Below are positions 7,616 to 16,300 of a stretch of DNA of 28,681 bases, one piece after another (position 1 is the stretch's first letter; each line of letters starts with the position of its first letter). Made by a program: the position numbers and the translations under genes. This DNA comes from JAISGQ01 sp045604945 (GTDB taxonomy: Bacteria > Bacillota > Clostridia > Oscillospirales > Acutalibacteraceae): assembly GCA_045604945.1 (NCBI GenBank), contig JAZUPA010000080.1, positions 1 through 28,681 of the forward strand, read 5' to 3'. The notes under the pieces were generated by a model. The model was not told the DNA's origin. It saw nothing but the letters and a program-made list of their open reading frames with translations, and searched no databases.

Positions 7616-10600
7616 ATGAGTAAAGAACACCTGCAGCCCAATCGTGTAGCGCCGACGCTGTTTGTCGGTGTAGGCGGCATCGGCTCAAAAATCGTCAAGA
7701 AGGTTGCTGAAAGAAGCATCAATGACGATGTTGACGCAGTCCGCTTTGTTGTAATGGACACCGACGTCAATGACCTCGAAAGACTCGAGCGCGGCGTTGC
7801 CATTACTGCTGTGCAGACATCCTCTCCCCGCTCGGTCCGCGACTATCTTGAGGATGATGCCCGCGCAAAGAATGATTGGTTCCCTGTCAACAATATCATT
7901 TCCGACAAGACCGTTTCTGAAGGCGCCGGTCAGGTCAGAGCAATCTCCAGACTTGCTCTCAACGCAACCATCAAGAACGGCAACATCAATAAGCTCTACA
8001 ATGCTGTCGATGAGCTGTTCCTCAAGAACGGCAACGATAAGAACCAGGCTGTAAAGGTTGTAATCGTATCCACCGCAGCAGGCGGTACCGGCTCCGGTAT
8101 TGCCATGGTAGCGGGTATGCTCATCCGTCATTACCTCAAGCAGAAGTATCCCGAATCTGCTGCAGTTATCAGAGGCTTCCTTCTCCTCCCCGGCGTTCTG
8201 GATACAGTCATCCCCAACAGAAGTGAGCGTGAGAGCCTTCGCAGAAACGGCTATGCAACCATCAAGGAGATCAATGCCTTCATGATGAAGGGCAGCGGCT
8301 TCTTTGAGTCTGAGCGCAGACTTCAGCGCTATAAGGATCTCCACGTTACTATCCCCGCATCCGGCGGCGGATATGAGGATATTGACAATCTGCCCTTCGA
8401 CTTCTGCTTCCTTCTCGACCGCATCGACGGCGTACAGAGAAGCATGAAGGGTCTTGATCAGTATATCGACTATGCAGCACACAGCCTTTATGAGCAGAAT
8501 ATCGGCTACATGCGTTCCGAGGCTTCCAGTAAGGAAGACAACGTAATCAAGGAATTTACCGATATGGAAAAGCTCGGCCGCTGCCGTTTCGGCGGTGTCG
8601 GTGCTTCCATTGTCAGATATCCCTACAAGGAAATCTGCGAGTATATCGCACTTGACTGGACCCAGAAGCTCCTTTTCGGCAAGGTTGATGACAGTCTTAC
8701 CGATGACCAGCGCGATGCACTTATCGCACGCACATGGCTGCGCTATGATGCTGCCTATGAAAGAGAGCGCAAGGCGTTTGAAAACGATATGAATGCAAGC
8801 GCAAACGATGAGCCGAAGCTCAGCACCACATATATCCGCGAGATCGAAAACTCCGAGGGCGACAACTTTACCGATGCCCTCTTCAACAAGCATATCAGAC
8901 CCAAGGTATCCCAGGTCATGCCCATCGACTCGGTAACTCAGCTGTCTACCGCAGCAAACACCATGGTCGATGCATACTTCGACTGTCTTGTTCAGGAAGC
9001 ACTTGACGGAAGAGTTATCCCCAACCTCGACGGCAACGGAGATTTCGACAGAGCAAGAAACAAGAACAGCACTCAGTTTGCTTCCAGATACAGTGCCATA
9101 AAGAGCATTGATGAGCTTTCCAGAGAGGAAACAAGCATCCAGGGCGTTGTTGAGAGATTTATCAAGGGCGTATTCGAAAGCGAAGCTCCTGTTTCCCAGA
9201 GCGGTCTCGGCGAATACATGCTTCAGAGATTCCTCAGCAGAGACGGTGTGCCTCTCCATCCCAACGCAGTAAGATACTTCCTCTACAAGCTTGATGAGAA
9301 GATCAAGGAGACTGCCGAAAACAACCCCGAGGACAGCAAGTTCGAGGAGAATATCGAGAATATCATCAACAACACCGATAAGAACGTCTACAAGGTAGCT
9401 GCATCCCTCGGTCAGGAAACCTCCCTCGAGCAGATGTGCCTTGCCTGCGACAAGGTTGCTGAGGGTGTGATGGGCAAGATCGACGACAGCCTGAACAATG
9501 TACGCGGCAAGTGTACCGAGCATCTTAACAAGTACATCAACCGTGTAGTCCGTCATATTGAAAACATCATTATCAGAGCTATCTGCGTCTGCAGCCAGGG
9601 CTATGTCAGAAGTCTCATCGAGGCATACGAGAAGTTCTACGCATCCTTCAAGGATAAGGCTGTTTCCATCGACAAGAAGAAGGAGTTCATTGCAAAGTCC
9701 CTGTCCTTCAGCAAGGGCGACTGCGTATGGAATCTCTTCAACAACCCCAGACAGCTTGAGATGCTCTCCGAGCAGACCAAGGGTGTTGATTCCTCTTCCT
9801 CTGCAGATAACAAGCTGTTTGCAAGCATCTATAACCTCGTAAGAGATAACGCTGCAATCGCAAAGAGAAACGCAAGCAATTCCTATTCTGACGAGACTCC
9901 TCACGATGTATTCGACGAGTGCATGATCGGCTACTACAGAGAGCTTGTTGAGGTTCAGAAGAAGGATGAGCTTGATATTGACGTTCTCCACGCAATGAAG
10001 CTTGAGCACAAGATCAAGTGCGATATCGAGAAGAAGGACGCATCCGAAGAAAGCCAGAAGGACGCTGCAGCAAAGCTTTCCAAGGACTATGCAGCTATCT
10101 CTGACCACATCAGAAAGACCCTTGAGCGCGGCAGAAATCTTGCAACTCCCGGTATCTGCAAGAAGAGCTTCGACGAGAACCGCGATGTAAATGCCGTTGC
10201 ATACAGCAAGTACATCAAGGACGGCGGCGGACTGCGTGTTTCCGACTACTTCACCGAGAAGGGCGCTACCGATACCGTATCGAGATACGAGGTACACTTC
10301 TTCCGTTCCATCTATGTTCTCATGCCCACTCAGATCTTCCAGTTCATCGCTCCCAGAGTTGAAAAGGAGGATACCGCTCCCAGAACCCACCTCAACGACT
10401 CCTCCGACAACAGCGGAGCCGGCGAGAGCTTCCTGAAGTATCAGGAATACATGGAGAACATCGGACCCGACAGCAGAATGACTCCTGTCATTACTCCTCA
10501 TATCGATACCCGCTGGAACTCCATCTCCGTAATGCCCGAAATCGACCTTGATTTCCAGGCAAGACTGATGAAGCATATCCACAAGGCTCTCTTCTACGGC

Positions 10601-11263
10601 TTCCTCTATGACATCATCACCCTCCATCAGCCCTCCAAGTACGATGTCAAGACCACATACCGCTACCGCAACGGCAGAGACGGCTTCAAGCAGTTCATCG
10701 TCTCCAACAAGACCAGATGCGATAAGCTCTATGAGGTTCTCGATTCCCTGTACTTTGACCGTGCTGCTGTAAAGAACATACACCTCCAGGCTGCCGACAC
10801 CAGAAGCGTCAACGAGAAGGACAGCGTGGACTTTGACAAGACAAGATTTGAGGATGCACTCAGCCGGTTCTCCAGAACCAAGCTTATCGGCAAGGTTGAC
10901 GTAGAAGGCGAGGATGCTGCAAATACCGAGCGCACCTCTGTATTTGAGCTGCCCATTCTCTACTACAACTCCCTGCCCCCCAGACTCAGAGACAGCTCTG
11001 AGATCGAGATCATGGTTGATGCAATCATCGAGACCATCGAAACCGAGATCGTGGTATTCTCCCGTCACAGCGATGCAAAGCCCCGCCTCGGTCTGCTGAT
11101 TGCAGAGCACTACAACCTCCTTTACAAGAACTACAAGAAGTTCCCCATCCTGCTTGGCAAGGAAATCGAGATCGATTCCAACGACGTCATGCTTATCATC
11201 CGCAAGAAGGTAGAAGATAAGCTTATTGAGCTGGACGTTACAATGCCTAAGCTGGGCGACTGA
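7616..11263 (+). CDS. Large tubulin/FtsZ-superfamily GTPase (Tubulin_2-like)
   Basis: A 1215-residue protein whose first 200 residues carry a tubulin/FtsZ-type nucleotide-binding core: FVGVGGIGSKI (16-26), FVVMDTD (44-50) in the position of the FtsZ INTD loop, and the tubulin signature AGGTGSG at 155-161. A following RNGYATIKEIN helix and PFDFCFLLDR strand fit the same fold. The remaining 900 residues are mostly helical with charged stretches and no membrane helix, so it is probably cytoplasmic and may form filaments or a large GTP-regulated platform. It is far longer than FtsZ (about 350-400) and is not the division protein. AAGGAGAT precedes the ATG. Codons 25 to about 1165 contain no TTA, CTA or TCA, pointing to strong codon selection and high expression. 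Confidence 0.85.
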   Translation: MSKEHLQPNRVAPTLFVGVGGIGSKIVKKVAERSINDDVDAVRFVVMDTDVNDLERLERGVAITAVQTSSPRSVRDYLEDDARAKNDWFPVNNIISDKTVSEGAGQVRAISRLALNATIKNGNINKLYNAVDELFLKNGNDKNQAVKVVIVSTAAGGTGSGIAMVAGMLIRHYLKQKYPESAAVIRGFLLLPGVLDTVIPNRSERESLRRNGYATIKEINAFMMKGSGFFESERRLQRYKDLHVTIPASGGGYEDIDNLPFDFCFLLDRIDGVQRSMKGLDQYIDYAAHSLYEQNIGYMRSEASSKEDNVIKEFTDMEKLGRCRFGGVGASIVRYPYKEICEYIALDWTQKLLFGKVDDSLTDDQRDALIARTWLRYDAAYERERKAFENDMNASANDEPKLSTTYIREIENSEGDNFTDALFNKHIRPKVSQVMPIDSVTQLSTAANTMVDAYFDCLVQEALDGRVIPNLDGNGDFDRARNKNSTQFASRYSAIKSIDELSREETSIQGVVERFIKGVFESEAPVSQSGLGEYMLQRFLSRDGVPLHPNAVRYFLYKLDEKIKETAENNPEDSKFEENIENIINNTDKNVYKVAASLGQETSLEQMCLACDKVAEGVMGKIDDSLNNVRGKCTEHLNKYINRVVRHIENIIIRAICVCSQGYVRSLIEAYEKFYASFKDKAVSIDKKKEFIAKSLSFSKGDCVWNLFNNPRQLEMLSEQTKGVDSSSSADNKLFASIYNLVRDNAAIAKRNASNSYSDETPHDVFDECMIGYYRELVEVQKKDELDIDVLHAMKLEHKIKCDIEKKDASEESQKDAAAKLSKDYAAISDHIRKTLERGRNLATPGICKKSFDENRDVNAVAYSKYIKDGGGLRVSDYFTEKGATDTVSRYEVHFFRSIYVLMPTQIFQFIAPRVEKEDTAPRTHLNDSSDNSGAGESFLKYQEYMENIGPDSRMTPVITPHIDTRWNSISVMPEIDLDFQARLMKHIHKALFYGFLYDIITLHQPSKYDVKTTYRYRNGRDGFKQFIVSNKTRCDKLYEVLDSLYFDRAAVKNIHLQAADTRSVNEKDSVDFDKTRFEDALSRFSRTKLIGKVDVEGEDAANTERTSVFELPILYYNSLPPRLRDSSEIEIMVDAIIETIETEIVVFSRHSDAKPRLGLLIAEHYNLLYKNYKKFPILLGKEIEIDSNDVMLIIRKKVEDKLIELDVTMPKLGD

Positions 11264-11278
11264 TGATTGAGCGCTTTA

Positions 11279-11308
11279 TGTGGAACGGCGGACAGCCGCC
11301 GTTCCACA
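11279..11308 (+). other. Intercistronic hairpin after the tubulin-like gene
   Basis: TGTGGAACGGCGG and CCGCCGTTCCACA pair perfectly over 13 bp with loop ACAG. No T-tract follows; the next gene's GGAGGTG ribosome-binding site begins a few bases downstream. It is likely a 3'-end stabiliser, a processing site or a partial terminator setting the ratio of the flanking genes. Confidence 0.75.
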
Positions 11309-11324
11309 CCCCGGAGGTGAATGA

Positions 11325-13352
11325 ATGTTTACAGTCATAATATGTGACAAAGGTGTAATGGAAGATTGCAGTCATGATTACGGGGTGTATCTCAAGCCGT
11401 TTATGGAAAATCCCGGCTTTGCCTTCTGCAGATGGAACCCCAGGGGTGAGACCCTTGCGGAGGCAGTGCCTGATCTGGAGGAAACCATCAGCTCAAGAAA
11501 GGACTGGTCAGCGCTCATTGTCTATGACCGAGGAATAATTGACGTTGACGGCATATCCAAAAGAAATCCTTTTGACTATGCCGGCGCAGTGGTCAATCCC
11601 AGGTCCCTTGATACCGCTGAGGAGGTAATCTCCTTCAGAGAGAGCAAGCGGGCGGCGTATGACCGCGCAATGGGCAATCCTCTGACAAAGCTTTCTGCAT
11701 GGCTGCTGGGTCTGACCATGCGCGACGGCGAGATTTCAAAGGAGTATCGCGGACTTCCCGATATAACGGATGAGAACTACTTTGAAGCTCTCGACGACGC
11801 TTTCGTTCTTCCGCTGGATTACGAGCTCGAAAGGCTCCGTGCAGAAAAGACACGGATGCTCAACAGCCAGTTCAATGACGAGGGAATGCTTTTCAATCCC
11901 CCGAAACAGGTCATCGTGACGGCTGAAAGAGTGGCGGAGTGCGGCGAAAGCTATGAGGATGTTTCCCTTACCCATGATGAGTTTGAATACTCGCGTTTTT
12001 ATGAGGACAATCTCTATAACGACAAGCTCAGATATCTTCTGTGCGATGTTTCCTATGTAGATGGCAGAAGAGATGCCACCGACTATCTTAAAATGCTCAT
12101 GTTCATGCTGCTTCTGGCTCAGAATGGCTGCCCCATCGATGCCATAAGGGCAAACAGAGTGTATAAGGCAACAACAAAATTCAATGAAAAGCGCATGGCG
12201 CAGCTTTACTTCAACTATAACAAGAAGCTGGAAAGAACAGGGGTAAAGCTGAAGGTTATCGACAAGCACCTGAGAGAAAAGGAGCTTGAGGAGATAAGCT
12301 ACAGCCTGTCGGAAATGCTCTTTGAAAAGGATATTTCAATCCCCGTGACGGTAAGGCACGATTTCGACAAGAACGAGCTCTGGGCAAGCGCCAGGGATCT
12401 CGGGCTTTCCACCGACTGCCCCACCGATGAGGCAGAGGCATGGAAAAAGCAGTATCACCGTATCGGAACCCGCTTTTTGCGGTATCTGCGTGAGCCGAGG
12501 CGTGCAATTGATGTTGCGGTCAGGTATGACATGCGCAGAAACTACAAGATCGAGGATGAACGTATCATACAGCTTAACGAATACCAGCAGGAGGATGTAA
12601 TGATCCATCTGCAGGAATCCGAGGAAAAGATGGTTAAAACCGTCACAACGAAGCTGTATAAAACTGCGGAATATACAAAACGGCTGGAAACCGCCGACAA
12701 GAAGATAAAAAACCGCATCAGCCTCCGAATGACAAAGAAAAAGGTGCTGATAATTGCCATAGTGGCAGCGGTGGCGTATCTTCTGGGCTTCATGCCCCTT
12801 ATATTCAGCAACCTGAATACGGACAAATCCCGTATATTCTCCTTTGCAGCAACCGGCATAGCCGTTGGAGCGCTGCTTGTAATCGGCTTTGTTGCCCTTC
12901 TGTGCTTCCGCCACAGGCTTGTCAAGCTGTTTGACATCTTCAATGCCACAATGGGCGGAATCCTCAAGGAGATTGAACAGAGCATGGAGTCCTTCTCCGA
13001 ATATATCGGTCATGCCTGCGATGTGATGCGCTCCTTCTCGGTTTTCAGGAGACTGGAAAAGCCCATCTCCAAAAAGCGTGAGGTGCTTCAGTATCACGAG
13101 GCGATGATAGATAAGAATATCTGTGAAGCTCAGAAGGCTTTCGCAGGCTTTGTAAGCTTTGAGGGAATAGATACCTCGGTGCAGCCCGGAGATTATGACT
13201 ATGATTTCAGCGTTGCAAGGGACTATGATTATCCCATGCCCTATGACGACAGCATGATGAGAATTGAATTCATGCGTCAGGGCAATGTTATCGAGGTGCC
13301 TGTTGACTACCTCAACGAAGTAACTGTGGAAAGGGTGGAGCTGTATGAATGA
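11325..13352 (+). CDS. Two-helix membrane protein of the tubulin/vWA cluster
   Basis: A 675-residue protein that I do not recognise as a named family. The first 75 residues alternate strands and helices (MFTVIICDKGVME... ALIVYDRGIIDVDG), suggesting a small alpha/beta, receiver-like fold. Residues 80-450 are charged and mostly helical. Two hydrophobic helices (about 473-493 and 502-525) form a hairpin in the membrane, followed by a helical cytoplasmic part and an acidic Tyr/Asp-rich stretch (DYDYDFSVARDYDYPMP). There is no signal peptide, so both ends are probably cytoplasmic. The ATG follows GGAGGTG. The stop overlaps the next gene by 8 bases (ATGAATGA), so the two products are probably made together. 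The setting suggests a membrane adaptor for the tubulin-like protein, which is an inference. Confidence 0.7.
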   Translation: MFTVIICDKGVMEDCSHDYGVYLKPFMENPGFAFCRWNPRGETLAEAVPDLEETISSRKDWSALIVYDRGIIDVDGISKRNPFDYAGAVVNPRSLDTAEEVISFRESKRAAYDRAMGNPLTKLSAWLLGLTMRDGEISKEYRGLPDITDENYFEALDDAFVLPLDYELERLRAEKTRMLNSQFNDEGMLFNPPKQVIVTAERVAECGESYEDVSLTHDEFEYSRFYEDNLYNDKLRYLLCDVSYVDGRRDATDYLKMLMFMLLLAQNGCPIDAIRANRVYKATTKFNEKRMAQLYFNYNKKLERTGVKLKVIDKHLREKELEEISYSLSEMLFEKDISIPVTVRHDFDKNELWASARDLGLSTDCPTDEAEAWKKQYHRIGTRFLRYLREPRRAIDVAVRYDMRRNYKIEDERIIQLNEYQQEDVMIHLQESEEKMVKTVTTKLYKTAEYTKRLETADKKIKNRISLRMTKKKVLIIAIVAAVAYLLGFMPLIFSNLNTDKSRIFSFAATGIAVGALLVIGFVALLCFRHRLVKLFDIFNATMGGILKEIEQSMESFSEYIGHACDVMRSFSVFRRLEKPISKKREVLQYHEAMIDKNICEAQKAFAGFVSFEGIDTSVQPGDYDYDFSVARDYDYPMPYDDSMMRIEFMRQGNVIEVPVDYLNEVTVERVELYE

Positions 13353-16300
13353 GATATTTTCGAATCTGTTCAAGCAGATTCTCATGCTCCTCCCCTTCAT
13401 CCTGCTGGCACTGGGACTTGTAAAGAACAATCTTCAGAAGCCGCAGAGGAGCAAGCAGTTTATAATGCCCGTTGCGGCGCTGGTGTTCTCCATTGCCGTG
13501 ATGTTCGCCCTCAACCCCATAGCGGAGATGATTCTTGATCTGCTTTATCAGATTCCCGAGTGGATAAAGGATATCGCCGACGGGCTCAGGGATGTTAAAT
13601 GGCTGCCCGACGCAATCGTGCCGTGGCTTGATAAGGCAGAGAAGTATGTAAGAGACCTGCTGGCGGATATAAATGTTCCGTTCTGGGTGTTCTTCATTGC
13701 AAACAGCCTTATCCTCCTTGTCTACACAATCCTGAAGAAGATCGCACTGGGCATAATCAAGGGCGTCGTCAAGGACGACGGAAAGATTCATCTGCGCATA
13801 GCGGAGGTTTTCTACGAGTTCTTCCCCGAGAGAAATGTCTGGACTGTCAAGGATTCCTACGGAGAAGCAAGAAGCTACCTGAAGGTGTTCTACTTCGGCT
13901 CCCTTGCCCTTTCCTGTATCCTTATGCTCGTCAGCGCGCATTTCTATAAGACAGGACTGCTCAGGGCTCTGTATTATCCCGTATTCGGAGTAATGATAGT
14001 GGGAGAACTGTGGTTCTACCTGGACGGCGTTACAAGGAAGGAATATTCGGAGAATATAATCGGTGAGGACGAGGAAGCATACAAGACCGTCAACTATTCC
14101 CTCATGCGCAAGGTTCTGCGCGGAAAGTTCGGCGACAAGCTTCTGGCAGAAAACACCGATGTCAACGATTCCCCCGCAAGCGACCTTACAGACGAAGAGC
14201 TTGTAATGGAGCTTGAAAAGGACGAGGACCGCAAGATTCAGTGCTTTGCAGCCTATGTCAAGGCGCTCAGCGCTGCGGGATTCCCCCTCGACCATAACTA
14301 CGTCCGCTCCACCATTGACCTGCTCAATGAAAAGAGCGTACTATTCAACAACCCCTTCTACCGCGACCTTATCCCCTATGCATTCTATCCCATGAACCGC
14401 GTCCTGCTCAGCCACCGCAAGGTACTGGTGGTGCTGGGAAGACACGGAATAGAGGAAGATATCGAGCAGTGGATTGCAGACGGCGTGGATGCTGTTACAA
14501 ATATCCCCTCGATGTGGTCTGTGGGCTGCCTCGGAAAGTGTCAGGATGCCCCCGACATAGGAATCCTTACAAGGTCGGATGTCTTCAATCTGGAGCTTCA
14601 CGACAAATATAACGATTTCTTCAGCGATGTGGGCTACTGTGTTATCATCGAGCCCTCAAAGCTCATAACCACCGCTCAGATAGGTCTGAATATCATCGCA
14701 AAGCGATGCTCGGACAACGGCGAAAAGGTCATCGGCTACTGCATGTGCGATAAGAACTGCGACGGTCTTGTGGACTCCATATCCCACATCCTCATGACCA
14801 GCATCACAGAGGTCTCTGCAACGAAGCACCCCTTCGGAACAGTTTCCTATATGTGCTGGGAGACCGACGAGGAGCATCTGCAGCACAGAATCGTTCCCAA
14901 CATTTCAAGGTATCTGGGCATAGGCACCGAGCTGTCGCTGGTGGCGCTGAAAAACCAGATCGGAAACACCCGATGGTACGGCGGCGAGGCTTTCCCTGTT
15001 ACCGATATCGGATGGATCGGCAATCAGTATTACTACGACCTGATGAAATACGCAGGTCTCCCCGCCTCTCAGGATGTAATGAGCGAGCGGATTCGCCTTT
15101 ATGCCGATATGTGGAGCGCAAAGACGGAGACCAACAGCTACATAACAGTAGAGGACGAAGCCTCCAATATGTTCGAGGTGCTCAGGGATTTCTCCACAAG
15201 AGCAAAAGAACAGGGCTTCATCAACATCATCTCCTCCGAATATCTGCTGAAGGATTACATGGCTGACAACGCATCCATCTTTGAGACCGATGCAAAGGCT
15301 ATCCCCTATATCGTTGCAGACTCGGTGAGAACGGCGAGAAATACCGTTATGAAGCTGCTGCTTATGATGACCCACCGCCCTGTCAGCGAAGAGACCCTTA
15401 CAAAGGAGCTTTCCCTGGTAGGAATCAAGGTCAGAAATCTCCGCGAGCAGCTCTGGCATGAGATCTACAAGTGCTACTCCAATATGAATGATGTGGCTGC
15501 ACTGCCCGAAAACTACGAAAAGGCAGTCAAGCTGACAAAGAACAGACCCATCGTCATAGGCGGAGACAAATATTATGAGCACATCCTCATCATTGAGGAC
15601 AGATTCAACTTCAAACGCGGCGCAATGGAGACAACCTACTCCATCAGGGACAGGAACTTCATCGAGCATTGCGTATCCGCTCTGCAGTCGGCAGGCTATG
15701 TTGCCGAGGACGAAAAGGGCGAGAAGTATTACCTCGGTGCTGAGCTGAGAGGTCATATCTATCAGAAGTACCTCCCCGGTCAGTTCTTCACCTTCAACGG
15801 AAAATACTACGAAATGCAGTATCTCACCGCTGACGGTCAGGTTCTGGTCCGCCGAGCTGCCGACCATATCAACGGCAGACCCACCTACAGACAGAAGAGA
15901 CACTACTCCATCAGCGGTGTCAAGAGCTCTGAGAGGATCGGCTCCAGACAGAACATCGAGGGCATGAAGGTAATAAGGGAGTATGCTGACGTAAGCGTCA
16001 CAACCCCCGGCTACTACCTCATGGCAAGACACAACGACTTCAGAACAACCAAGTTTGTTGAGTTTGAAGGCGAAAAGACCGGTGTTCCCGTAAGAGAATA
16101 CCACAACAAGGAAATCCTCCGAATCGAGCTGCCGGCAAAGGACGGAAAGCTTACAGACAAGGTGAGATATACCATCACCCTGCTGTTCAATGAGGTTTTC
16201 AAGACGATATTTGCCGAAAATCAGGCGTATATCGTTGCTGTTACCGATGAATCCTTCCTCAGGGAGGATATGGAGTTCAGACCTCTTGCATATTCCATCG

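Noticed and set aside
6666..7688. A 340-codon minus-strand open frame opposite the vWA gene
   Set aside because: Antisense shadow in codon register with no family similarity; the plus-strand gene has promoter, ribosome-binding site, signal peptide and MIDAS motif.
7685..11110. A 1141-codon open frame on the minus strand, opposite the tubulin-like gene
   Set aside because: It is exactly in antiparallel codon register. It is open only because the sense gene avoids TTA, CTA and TCA codons. Its product is a low-complexity Leu/Val/Asp/Gly sequence with no family pattern.
7616..11263. Calling the tubulin-superfamily gene ftsZ
   Set aside because: It is about three times FtsZ length, lacks the usual FtsZ C-terminal tail, and lies in a vWA/channel cluster rather than a division cluster.
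14905..16104. A 399-codon minus-strand open frame opposite the giant protein gene
   Set aside because: Same antiparallel codon-register effect of biased codon use in the sense gene; no recognisable domain.
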